From positions 537,720 to 601,719 of the forward strand of contig MNCI01013900.1 of assembly GCA_015680685.1 (NCBI GenBank): a stretch of 64,000 nucleotides of DNA, in the 5' to 3' direction. The DNA comes from Gnetum montanum. Lineage: Eukaryota > Streptophyta > Gnetopsida > Gnetales > Gnetaceae. Made by a program: the position numbers and the translations under genes. Below the pieces are notes generated by a model. It saw nothing but the letters and a program-made list of their open reading frames with translations. It did no database searches and had not been told where the DNA came from. Every line of letters begins with the position of its first letter. Within the stretch, counting starts at the first letter, position 1. Below are positions 36,731 through 48,400 of the stretch, piece after piece.

Positions 36731-39123
36731 ATAAACAAAAATATAGTGAAAATAAGTTATAAACTACCAAAATAAGTAAAAATTTAGAGAACACTGATTG
36801 TAGACTACTAAAATAGGTAAAAATCTAGTAAAAGTAAAAATAAAAAATAAAAAATAAGACATAATTAAATAAATAAAAATAAGCAAAATCTAGTATAAAT
36901 TATATTAAACTACTAAAATAAGTTAAAAAGCTAGAGAAAATAGGCTATAAATTGTAAAAATAAGTAAATATCTCTAAAATAAGGAAAATCTCATGTAAAC
37001 AAGCTATAAATTGGTAGTATAATGGCATTTTGTGGTTAAAATAATTAAAAAGGCTTCTCAAAGTGTGAGTAGTTCATGGCATATTTCCAACATGTAGGGC
37101 TTGTATCCCCAACGTGTGGGCAATTTGGCTTGGGTTTTAGGCTTGTGGGATCTACTAGGTTAGCTTATGATCACTTTGGATCAAGTATTAGGAATGTAGA
37201 ATCCATCTTGGTAGCATTTAAATGATTATGGACTTGTCAATTGTTGTTATGAATTCCACACATTTGCCCACATGATGCCCCCATATCTGGGGCTTGGTAT
37301 TCCAATGTGTAGGACTTATATGCTAGTTTATGGGAGATTTTGACCAAGTTTTTGACTATTCTAGGCTCTTACTGTGGTGTCCAAGATGTGAGGAAAGATT
37401 TACCATTTGTTTTATCATTTGGGACAAAGTATGGAGGGTTTGTCTTGACTTGTAAAGGGTTGTGTGGTTATCGTGTAAGGCATTTTGGAAAGATTTTTGC
37501 ACTAGCAACCAGCATTTAAAGCTAGTTTCCTTCTCAATCTTTTGAGTGTGGTGCTTAGGATCTAAACTAATGATTAAAAACCAAATTACCAATATTTTTC
37601 AATTTTGGATTCTATCCATCCCTATACACAGCATTGTGACAACTTAGCTAGGAGTTTCAGGCTTTTCTCTACAATAATCAAGGCAAAGTTCTAAGATTTT
37701 TGGCAATCATGGTGAAGGTCGAATCAACTAGCTAAAACCCAGTTTTGGATGAGGTAGAGGAGGCCGTATGGATCGTATTGAGGCTTCCTGATCTAGCTAC
37801 AAGCAAAGGATCTTCATTAATTCTTTCCATGAACCTATCTCATCATTTTTCCTAGTTTATGTTTGATTTGTGAAAATGTTTTTCCATCTTTAGGCTAGAT
37901 TTGGCTTAAATTTTTCATTCTAACTACACCAGATCCAAGATCTAAGTGTTCTAATTGTGCTAAAATCAAAACTTAGGTTTTCTAACATTTTTTGGGGAAT
38001 ATTTAGGTTCTCCTCCAAACCCATGTTCAACATTGATGCTTGTTTTATGCTCATTTTGGCAATATTTTTTCTAGCCAATGTGTAGCACAATTTCGGAGTT
38101 TTGGTTTCATAGATTTGTTGTTTATTATTTTTTGGTTGTACTAGAGGTGGAATCATAATTTTTGGGTTTTTTTTAATGAAGATTTGGGTTTTTTCTCAAC
38201 CCAATCCACAACGTTTTGGCCTTTTATTTCTAAAATTTTATAGTTTTGCCATAAAACAATTGCTAACATGTAGAAATTTTTTGACCACATATGGTCAACG
38301 TCTAGAGCTCCTAGGGATGATAAGTGCAATGTAGAAGGGTTCTAGACCACGTTTGGATTTTTAAAAAAATTTCTCAAATTTTTCCCAAGCTTTTTACTAC
38401 AATCAATTCACTGCAAACTAGGGTTTTTGATGAAAATTCTATGAAATTTTAGATTTTTCTACATTGTAACTATAGTGTTGATGATGAATTTGGTTGTTGG
38501 AAACATGTTCTCTACATTTGTAATGGAAAATAATTTTTTAAAAAAAACTAGAGATTTTTCCTCAACCCCATGAATTATGTTGGTTAGTTACAGTTTTAAT
38601 TGCATAGTTTTATGGTGTTTATGGCTAGAATTGATAGCATTGGATACTTGGACTTGGGTTTTGGCATTGTGAAATTTTCTTAGTTTTGTGGTCACTGTAT
38701 GGTACTATATGGGCTTGCAAGGTAGTGTATGAGAGGCTTTGGGGTTTTTCACAAGGTAGAATGGTATTGTGTGGGTTGTAAAAGCCAAGAAAACTCATGT
38801 TTCTCATCACCACTTTTCCTATATTCTAAGCGTTTTGAGACTATGAAATTTCTTTGGCTACATTTTTATAGGCATTCTCTACCTTTAACCCACAATGTTA
38901 TCAATTTTGGCTTCTAGTTGTGCAAAAACTTAATATCATATTAATTGTTTGTTAAAATTTCAAACTAGTTTTTTCCTATGCTAAATTAATTTGCTCTCAT
39001 ATTGACAGATTATGTAAGAACTTAGTCATTTTTTTGTATTTTTCCTAGTACCTACACTACTACTCCAAAGGCTATTGTGTTATATTTTTTGTTAATGTTT
39101 GTTTTGACTATTTTGGTTGTCTA
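36731..39123. other. Unassigned AT-rich insert in element E
   Basis: A-rich to about 37030, then T-rich text with repeated words such as 'aacatgtag' and 'cacatatggtcaacgt'. Wording loosely resembles the element E LTR ('caaagtgtgagt') but I could not align it. No supported gene. Confidence 0.4.
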
Positions 39124-39463
39124 ATGGTTATATGTTTGGCTACATGCAAGGCCATGCTAAAATCTATCTTAATCATGGTGGAGTTAGTGGACATCTTATG
39201 TTGCACTGGGATGTCCACCCAAAACAATTTGAATCTCGATATGAGCATTGATGACCACACCATAGTATGGTTTAGGCCTGGTGCCCAAGAGTTCTTGATG
39301 TACCTACTCCAACATTATGATATGATCAGATGGTCACACTTGGCTGTAGATGTTGTAGTCATAATCATAAAAACTCTTGTAGCAGGATCCTCAAACTACA
39401 TTCTACAGTTTATGATGGATGATCCAGAAACTCAGAGAAAAATAGAGTGGAATGATAACTCGT
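39124..39463 (+). pseudogene. HAD/FCP1-like phosphatase fragment
   Basis: The open frame shows KSILIMVELVDILCCTG where NIF/FCP1-type phosphatases have their beta strand with the DxDG motif, then HTIVWFRPGAQEFLMYLLQHYD. The RPG..EFL.....(F/Y)D pattern is characteristic of this family in plants. The catalytic aspartates are not preserved. The frame is cut by the solo LTR at 39464 and no continuation is recognisable after 40382, so this is a captured or decayed gene fragment. Confidence 0.55.
39459..39463 (+). repeat. Target duplication CTCGT, left copy
   Basis: Precedes the TG of the solo LTR; identical to 40378-40382. Confidence 0.9.
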
Positions 39464-40377
39464 TGATGAGAGTAGTTACTAATTATTAGAGTGGTTACTC
39501 TAGCGGTTACTCTAATAGTTATTCTAATTATTAGAGTGGTTACTTTAGCAGTTATTCTAATTATTAGAGCAGTTACTCTAATTATTAGAGTAGTTGCTCC
39601 CAAGCCTATAAATACAGTGCCCAGGTGCACAATTGGGTGAGAAGTCTTTTAGCAATTAAGTAGAGAAACTCTTGTAGTTTGTTTGAAAGTTAGAGTATTT
39701 TCCAAGTGCCCGTAGCAGGAGGTCTAAGTGTGGACAGATCTTTATTTGAGCATTGTGTACCTAAGCACACCTTGTGTACGGCAATAAAGATGAGCTCTTT
39801 GATTCATCCTTGTAAAACTTGAGATTTTTTTTCTTACGCATTTCTTTTATTTTATTTTCTTATGCATTTATTTTATTTTATTTTATTTTATGCACTTTAC
39901 ATTTATGTTATTAGCACAACAATTCATTTTGATCAATTAAGCAAATTGTTAAATTACACAAGCATGACCACTTCGAGCATGTGTGTAACGCCTGGTAACC
40001 CAGTAACGATTAGCGTTTGGTAATCCCAGCAGTGTTGCACTAGTTCAGGATGTGTACGGTAAGTGAGAATGGATGTTGGTGTTAGAATTAGTTAGAACTT
40101 AGTTAATGAGTAGTTAAGTTAAATTAGTCACTTAGTTACCTCTTTCCTTCCCTACTAGCGTAGGACATAAAAACATAAAAGCTATAAAAATCATTTGTCT
40201 CAAGCTTACGTAACCATACAATCGTGACATACAAGTAAGCTTGGGAAGACAATGATCAACCAACCCTTCCTTGTTCCACAAGGGCGCATAAGCACTTAGT
40301 CCTTGGAATTTGATCGGATTATGCATGAAATGCTCGTATTCGTATGATTGAATGTAGGGGTACCTTGCCACTCATCA
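39464..40377 (+). mobile_element. Solo gypsy LTR with target duplication
   Basis: One LTR of the A/B/C superfamily: TGATGAG start, tandem tagagtggttactcta units, TATA-like cctataaatac at about 39605, the 'acttcgagcatgtg' core, and the end taccttgccactcatca. It is flanked by a perfect 5-bp duplication CTCGT (39459-39463 and 40378-40382) with no internal sequence, which is the product of recombination between two LTRs. Confidence 0.93.
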
Positions 40378-40382
40378 CTCGT
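40378..40382 (+). repeat. Target duplication CTCGT, right copy
   Basis: Follows the CA of the solo LTR. Confidence 0.9.
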
Positions 40383-40973
40383 ATTTTATGGGAGTTTGAA
40401 GCTTATCACAAATTTGGAAGATGTCAAGGTACTCGCAATGCAACATCAACAACATCTTGATGATAGGTCACAAGATAAACACTCTCTTCTAGAATCCTCT
40501 AGGAATTATCTACCTACTAGAAGTGTAAGACTTGATTTAAATTTTCATCTTTGTTTGTTTTCGACTTCAAGGTTGCTTGGTTCTAACAATTTTCATGCTT
40601 CATTTTTTTGTTTTGCAAGTATAAGGTACACTATAGAGCATTAGTAAAAAATGACCAAACCTTGTCTATGACCTATACAACCTTAGAAGAGTTTAAACAA
40701 GGTGAGGTCATAAGAGTGCAAATACTTGACCAACTCAATGAAGAGTTTGGTAGGTATCGTATGCAATATTCTTACATATACTAAACATGTGTAGCTACCA
40801 ATCATGCTCACAAATGATGGACTTGCCCGAATTTAGAAGCACCTATGCCAATTTAGCCTAAGGTTTCAGCTTTGCCTCAACTTGGTGAGTGAAAGTTGTT
40901 TAAGCGTGGCCAACATTTTTAGCATTTTTGTTGTTTTATTTTTTTTATTTTTGATTTTGATTTTTTTTTATTT

Positions 40974-42935
40974 TTGATTTTTATTTTTTTTATTATGATT
41001 TTTATGAGGCTAATAGGACCACTATGTTGTCGTACAAATTCTATGCATGAGTCTATAATCATCATAACCATACTAGGTTGTGCTAAGGAGAAGATTCAAC
41101 TTAAGTGGAGTGAAGTAGACCTAGCACAAGAATGGTTGGCAAACAAAGCTCCTGTGAATGTCCAACAAAGGATTACTAATGCAAGTTTGTTTGACTTGTT
41201 TATGCTATCTGGCCCATCCATGTTACTAGCTGAGGTGTTGAATGTGATTGACTCATTTGATGAGGGGATCACCAAATTCATCACTCATGTTCATGGTCTC
41301 CCTATCATTTAAAATGTTGATGAGTCTATGTTTAGCAATATTTTTCGCATACCTTCTAGTAGTGTCAAGGTTTCCATCAAAGTAGAAAAAGATGTAGGCC
41401 ACTGAGAGGAAATGGAGGCTTGACTTAACTTACCTCCTAGTTTAACATTGACTTTTAGTAAGTGTTGAGTTAAGGAGGCAAATGAGACTCACTCTCTTTT
41501 CTACTCTAGAATCTTTCCAATGCTACTATTGCAAAAGAAAATCATAGGTGTTCAACAAGCTTGGATCATGAAAAAGGTTTTGATTGATGGCACTAGGTTT
41601 GATTGGGCTACATTTTTGGTTGCTGGCCTAAGGGGTGAAGTGCAAGAACTTCATAAGAATCTTGAGTTCATATATCATGTGCATTTCACATTCTTTTATG
41701 CATGTCTTAGGAGATTTGCAAAGCTCTTAGTCATCCGACAGGATGGAAAGTGGGTGGTTCATGATACTTCCCAACTTTCCAAGCCTTGGGCTAAACACAT
41801 CATCAATGTGATGTGTGCCTAAGATCCACCCATGGAAGATGTAGAAGAATTGTTGTTTGTTACCACTAAAAACATTAGTGGTATACGTTGTTGTTTCCCT
41901 AATAGCACAAGGATCAAGCCCCACACTACATATGGTAATGTAAAAAGGAAAAAGAAGGTACACGGAAAAGCAAACTACATTACTAGGAAGAATATGAAGA
42001 GGCCATGAGTTGAAGAGAACATTGTGGTTCCTAGCCAGCAGACTCCTAAAAAGTTATCAATCAAACTTAACAAGGTCAACCAGGTTATAGGAGGTACATA
42101 TATGATTTTATCTTTGGCTTATATTTTTATTGAATTAGAACAATAGGAGTTGGTAGATAAAGTTAAAAGCCTCAAAGATTGCAAGGAATTCATAGATGCC
42201 CATGTGATCAATAGGGATTCCTTATAGATGAAGGGGATCAAGTCATCCTGTTATTAGAGTGTTATCCAATGGAAAGTTGTTCTAGCCAGTAGCAATGTTG
42301 ACAAGAACATGCAGATGGAATTGTTGGTCCATAAGAATAGGGACTAGGAGACTATTATGCCTAGGTGCTAGAGTGTGGCAAAAAGAAAAAGCTCACAAAT
42401 GGCTGTACAAGGTAGAGAAGGAGAATTGCATGAATTCATGGCATAAGGCAAGCATGAAACAATGTAAGTATGAGTTATTTATGTAGGGGAGAAGTGTAGA
42501 GGACCCTTTCTGCTTATTCAAGGAATTAGTGGTGACTGCTGATTCTCCTACTCCTTTGGTTATTATTACATCTAGGGAAACTTTCATTGCTACCTTTTCT
42601 CATGTCCCACCTAAGTGGACAAATATAAAGAGGAGTAAGATCTTGATAGGAATGAACTTAGGAAATATCGATTAGGCTAACATGAGTGAAGAATAGATTC
42701 TTCACAAGTTGGAGGCTGGCTTCCAAAGATTCTCACTTGAGGACATTACTCTTGAATCTCCTGAGGTTTGTAAGATTTTGTTTTACTTTTTATGTTATAT
42801 GATTTTTTTTATTTTATTGTTTTATAGTTTTGTTTCTTTTGATCATCATGGTTACTAATCATTTGTATGTTTCTAGGCCTTAAGCGATGGTAATGAAGAT
42901 GTTGATGATGATCCTCCTCCTCTTCCTATGGCTTA
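40974..42935 (+). pseudogene. Decayed ORF region of unknown (probably transposon) origin
   Basis: Two open segments, 40974-41312 and 41520-41822, belong to one decayed protein-like stretch. The second contains KVLIDGTRFDWATFLVAGL and CLRRFAKLLVIRQDGKWVV. Further coding-looking text reaches EDVDDDPPPLPMA at about 42896-42935. I do not recognise a catalytic family. Position inside element E and the style (helical, with an acidic tail) suggest a gag- or plant-transposon-domain ORF of another element on the plus strand. Confidence 0.4.
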
Positions 42936-43418
42936 GTTTTAGCTATTTGATCCTATCATGTTCTATTATTTTTGCCACATCATTGGTATTGTTATAATTT
43001 TGTCTATCACAACCTTAGAGACTATACTATTTTTTGTTTATCTTGTTGCATCGTGTTACTATGGCTAATATTATATTTTTTGTTGTTTTCTATCACACAG
43101 TGTGACTATAGCTATTGCTATGGACATTCTTGGTTATAGGTTAACATTTTTGGTTTTTTATATTTTCTATATTTTATGTTTTATGTTGTTTTTCTTTTTT
43201 GTGTAGACATAAAAGTAAACATAAATTGTACATTAATGCGAAAATGTAAAAGCAAGGCTATGTAGCAAAATAGTAAACATGACACAATAAAGTAAAAATT
43301 GTAAAACAAAGTGTAAGACTATGGTATAATAAAAAATGTGAATAAGGTTATTAGTCTAAATGGTCACATTGTATGTACAAGAAAAAAGTAGAGAATGAGT
43401 TAATCACATAGTTGTTTT

Positions 43419-44382
43419 CTAATTTGTTAGATTAGGAAATTTGTAAGGTTTTTGTTGCATGATTCTATATTTTCCTTTACTTACAATATTGAATGTGAGT
43501 TCTTCTCCTATTTTTTTTATGGCCTTAGCTTTGTTAGCCCTAGCTTGGTTGGTTTTGTTATCTTTTACTTCATTTTGGATTGTGAGAGTTTCTTTTTGAA
43601 ACTCCACCTTAGATTCTTGTTCAAAGTTAACGTTATTAACAACAAAAGGGATTGTGCTATCTCCATGGATTATGATTTCACCTCCCTCATAAGGAAGATG
43701 AATTTCTTGATAGATTAGGGAAGAAACAGCTCTTAGCTTAGCCAACCAAGGTCTTCCTAGGATTAGGTTGAAACTTGGAGTTTCTTCCACAACTAGGAAA
43801 TCAGCAAATATCAGGAACTATTCCCTAGCCACGAATTCCAATGAAATTGATCCTCTCACCACTACATGCGACCTGTTAAATGATTTAAGTGTAGAGATAG
43901 ATGTGTTCAACTAAGCCTAAATGTTTTACAATGGAAAAGAAGATAACATTTGTTGCCACTTCATTGTCAAGATGTACTCGATGTACCTTATATTGACCTG
44001 CTCTAATCGTTATGAATAGGGAAGCTCTCAACACTTCACCACTTTGGAGGTTGGTTTTCACCTTACTATTGCAAAAAGTCAAGACAATTAGCTTCATTTC
44101 TTTATTAGGTGAGGGTGGAACTATTAGTGTGTGGATAGATCCTTCGTTGGCTAGGATATCCTCACTTACAAGAATGAAAGTCAACATCTTAACCAAGGCT
44201 TCATGGTGGGCAGGGGAGGCCATAACCAAGTCATACAAGCCAAAAGAGGTATTTTTTTGTTTTAATGAGAGCTTAACTTGCTCCATGGTAGTGAGAAAGT
44301 CCTTATTGTTGTTTGATGATTTCTCACTTTTACTAGCCTTAATTTCCTCCACTCTACCTAGGATCTTGACTTCATGCTTCAA
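43419..44382 (-). pseudogene. Protease region of element E
   Basis: The minus-strand frame 44382-43885 ends in YKVHRVHLDNEVATNVIFF, the first retropepsin strand, with Asp-Thr/Ser-Gly replaced by Asn-Glu-Val. The next frame (43790-43419) has FNLILGRPWLAKLRAVSS and LPYEGGEIIIHGD, the flap-distal part. A stop separates the two. The order fits gypsy gag-pro. Confidence 0.8.
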
Positions 44383-44399
44383 TGTTTGTAAAAGTCAAG

Positions 44400-45560
44400 A
44401 GCTTTTCTAGTTAAGAATATGGGAAAGGTATGTAGAACAGTGTGTGGCCAAGCTTGCAATATTAGGCACTTGGACTAGAAAGTAATTAGATGAGCATTGG
44501 GCTCACTTTCATCATTATACTTGGTGAAGTGAGGGATGGGGATGCTTGTAGAGAGAGTTAATTGTAGGACATTGGGGCTTATGGGGTCACCTTAATAAAA
44601 GTCCATGAACTTTATCACCTGGTTGGTGCTGGCTTTAAGCTTTTTTAGCTTACTTGTAAGGTCTTTGATGAGCTGGAAAGCCTAATCCAGGCTTTGGGGT
44701 GCACCTGCTAGTTGTATGGTTGGTTGGATGGGTGGTTGAACTAGTTGAGGTCATGTGATGGATTGTTGTATGAACTGAAAAGATCTTGAGACCATTGTTG
44801 TAGGGGTGTTAAACAATGAGAATGATGGTTGAACTAGGATTCAAAGGATGACAGGAATGAAGGACTAGCAAAAAGCTTAGATGACTTGAGGTTCCGAAGA
44901 GGGGCTTGCTGAGGTGGCATAAAAGAAGTAACTAGTGGTGGTTGTGTTGCCCAAGGCTAGGTTGCAAAGGGCATGGTTATGAATAGGGAAGAGACTTGAA
45001 AGGTTGGTTGTGAGGTTTGATGCAAGGCTGTGGTAGGTGTCACTTGCATGAAATATAAGGGATTAACTGTAAAGTTAGGGATGAATGTTTGCAAGGATTC
45101 CTCTACGTGAGCATCATCCTTGTAATAATCCTCAAACTTCTCCTTATCATCACCTTTCATACTAGTCTCTTCACTTGCCACCATTTCATCATTAATGTCC
45201 ACTAACTGGGTTAGCATATTGACATATGCTTCAGGGAGTTCTATGTTGTCATACGAGGAAGGTATATATTTTTTCTTGTTCTTGAGAATGATCTCAAATT
45301 CATGCTTGGAGTTTAACTCCTCACACGGAATGCAGAGGCCAACTTTGATTTTTGCACAAATGAAATTATAGTACTCTTGGATAAGAGTAGTATGTGTAGG
45401 ACTGTAGGCTATGTTCTACCATAGTAGGGTCCTTAGGGTCATAAATGCAAGTAGCTTTTGGTTAGTGACCATAGTAACTAGATCGTATGGTAAAATAGTT
45501 GAAGCAAAATGCATAAAATAGGAACCAACTAATTGGTCAAAGATGGCAAGAATTTATAAG
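44400..45560 (-). pseudogene. gag-like region of element E
   Basis: Assigned by its place between the 5' LTR and the protease. Open pieces include 45217-44957 (acidic start, Pro/Thr/Gln-rich tail) with an upstream ELPEAYVNMLTQLVD block. No zinc knuckle was seen. Confidence 0.5.
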
Positions 45561-45589
45561 GTTTTTAATGTTTTAAACAAGCGTTGACT

Positions 45590-45730
45590 TATAGTGTATA
45601 AGCTTTTATAGCATATAAGCTTGTAATGTATAAAGGTTGCAATGTGTGAAGTTATAGCTTGTGAAAACTCCAATTTGTAAGACTCTAACATGTAAAGCTC
45701 TAACGTGTAAAGGTCTAACATATAAAGCTA
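45590..45730. repeat. Short tandem 'tctaacatgtaaagc' units
   Basis: Imperfect repeats of 'ctctaacgtgtaaaggtctaacatataaag' type in the 5' leader of element E. Confidence 0.6.
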
Positions 45731-45899
45731 TTTGGATTGAAATATAAGTGCAAAAGTTCAAGAATGCCACATGTTGCAACTATGATGGAAAAAGTTTTTT
45801 TTTTTCTAACATATTTGATCACCTTGATGGAAAAGGAAATGGGCTTTAACATGTGAGAAATAGAGCTAGCAACGTTGTGCATTGCAACTTTAACTACAG

Positions 45900-47027
45900 A
45901 AACAAAAGAAATGTTTAAGGCTCAAACTAGCTATGGTCTCATTCGACTTTGAAAAATTCAAAACAGAGAATATTGTTGTAAATAGGTTTTTCGAGAGTGG
46001 GAAGTTAGTAGAGGCCCTTCTTCTAATGCCAAAAACTATAATGACGAAAAAATTTGACGCTGGAAGACCTAAAATAAATTCCATGCAGAATAGTTTAACT
46101 CCAAAATCCATGGGCCTCCAGAGGATTCAAAGTGCGCTAAATGTTTTGGTGAATCATCTAAGGACTTAAGAAACCTATTACTGAACATTGCAAAAATAAA
46201 AGCAAAGAAAAACATGTAAATATGAAGTACAACATAGAAATATGATTAGGGAGTGGAAAGATATGGTAAAATAAGGAACACTGCAAACTTAGTTTTAAAT
46301 ATTGTAAAAATTTTAGAAACAATAGGTTTAGAAGATATAGATTCGCAGGCTTTAAAAGCCTAAAAATATGAAAATATCCTTGCAATCTGGCATGGATGGT
46401 AGGATGTGACTTGCCCTTAATCTGTGTTAATCTTTTGCTTGATCTGCACTAAGAAATGTCCGCAAAAGGCTGCAAAAGCTCTGTTGCTGTTGCTACTGCA
46501 TGATCTTTGGGCTGCAGGTGTGGTGCAAATTTTTTGTCAAAAGATCTGAAAAATGGCCTGGGATCTTGGCTTAAATAGGCATGAGATTGTGGATTATAGA
46601 TCTCACATGCTCTTTAGGCCATTTTCATGGCCAAAAAATACAACTATAGGCTGCCAACGTTTTTTGCTTTTTATGCCATCCTTTGGCAACGTGTGGGGCT
46701 ATTTAATTTCAATGTGTGAGCCACCAACGTTTTTGGCTTTTGTTGCCAAATATGGTAGCATTTTTGGCATTTTGGGCTTTCACACGCTAGGCTAAATAAA
46801 CTTCAAAGCATGTGGGTTGTAAATTTTATTTTTACATATTAAAAGAACCTAATATTTTGCCAAGACACCCCCACAAGATAAGGATTTTTTTTATAGAGAA
46901 CCATAGTAATTGTTTTTGCCTTTAAATTAAATTACAATTCAGGTTTGGTTACTAGGCTTCTTTGTTGGTCACATGAATTTTCTTGAGGTGTTTCAATTGG
47001 TCACATGAATTTTCTTGAGGTGTTTCA
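45900..47027 (-). repeat. 5' LTR of element E
   Basis: Pairs with 30665-31812. The right end carries a 32-bp tandem duplication ending in 'gaggtgtttca' (copies end at 46995 and 47027). It has several more GC bases than the left LTR at the same positions, consistent with C-to-T decay of the other copy. Confidence 0.8.
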
Positions 47028-48400
47028 ATTACATTATTGATTAACTAGATTTATTAGAATAATTTTGAAGCTTAATTTCCTATGTGTTACCTATCTCTAG
47101 AATGTAGATGCAAATGATTTAGTTTCTATGGTGTTAGAAACCTTGTTTTCGGGATAATTTTTAAGTCATAAGCAAATTCTTAAAATGTATTGAATAGGTG
47201 TGATATTTTTTTCTTGCTAATATCTTATAGATACCTCCTTTAAGTATTTATTTATAAGGTGTTACAGAATCCTTCACCACCTTATTGTATTAGCCCTATC
47301 GATGGGATAAGGCACCATGATGAAAGGTTAGTTGCCTAGAGATTTTACATTGCTCTTTTTTTAATATTTTAATATACGTTGACCTTCCCTGAGGGGGAAA
47401 AAGGTACCATCCATTATACAAGAGAGGGAAGGGGGTTATAGCAAATACCAATACATTGAACCCAAGAATATGTCACAAGGTAAACGTGAACTTGTAACCC
47501 TTTTTTTAAGAATGTCACGATTTCACCAGTGGGTTGGAGCAATATTAACAAGATGAGAAATTTTTAAGATCTGAAATTAAGGTTTTTAATTGAAATCAAA
47601 TGGTTTTATGACATAAATTTGTGCCAGCAATTTTTAATTCGAGAGTAGGTAAAACATACGATAATAAATTTTCCACTTTTCACTTTTTTTTCCCACTATT
47701 TAAATCAGGGTCTCCTCTTAAAAGTTAGCTCAATGTTTGATGCAAAGACAGCTATACTTTACTTTATCATGTCAATACGAAATGCAAATTGCAATATTTT
47801 ACATTGGCAGATAAAAAGTACATGTTTAGAAATGATTTTGGGAGTAGTTATGTCGAAACACACATCGCAGGGAATGTGTGAATTTGCAACATATTTATCG
47901 AAAAGCCAATGAGCGATTGAAACGTAGAATCTTGTTAACTCAATAATCCAGCGGTATTGGGTACGGCCGCGATTGCAATAATGTTTTTTCAATAAAGATG
48001 GCATATTTAGGGATCTTCTGCGGCGACGGTGGATGGGATCTGGAACACACAATTTTTAATGGTCCATGGTTGATGCGAGCATGACTCTGTTGGGCGTGGT
48101 AAATGAGTTCATCCCTCGCTAAATCTTGCGGGCCGTCAGTTAGGTGAATCATACGTAATCCCTCGGTTTCTTTAAACATATGCCGAAAGCTACATTGACG
48201 TGGCAGAAAAGTCGTATAGTTAATCGACGTGCTATATCTTGGAATCCCATAATTTACTAAGAACCTTAATCAAGAACAGTTCTGAACCGTTCCTGTGTTT
48301 AAATAACAATGAACAGCGAATTTCTGTGCATAGGATAAGTTGATTACGTCACTGCAAGTTGCAGGTGAAATCCCAACTTAAGGAACACGACATGGGCGGT
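47028..48400. other. Spacer, no gene recognised
   Basis: AT-rich to about 47700. Minus-strand open frames at 48179-47940 and 48052-47759 overlap in different frames and match nothing I know. Confidence 0.4.

Larger units (their letters stand above)
30665..47027 (-). mobile_element. Large Ty3/gypsy element E with nested insertions
   Basis: LTRs at 30665-31812 (3') and 45900-47027 (5') align with each other over about 1.1 kb and diverge at many positions. Between them on the minus strand, in proper order, are gag-like sequence (45560-44400), protease (44382-43419), RT (about 35640-34850), RNase H (about 34400-34050) and integrase (about 33900-33000). About 7 kb of other sequence (36040-43400) separates protease from RT. 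A PBS was not identified. All coding parts are broken, so the element is dead and old. Confidence 0.85.
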
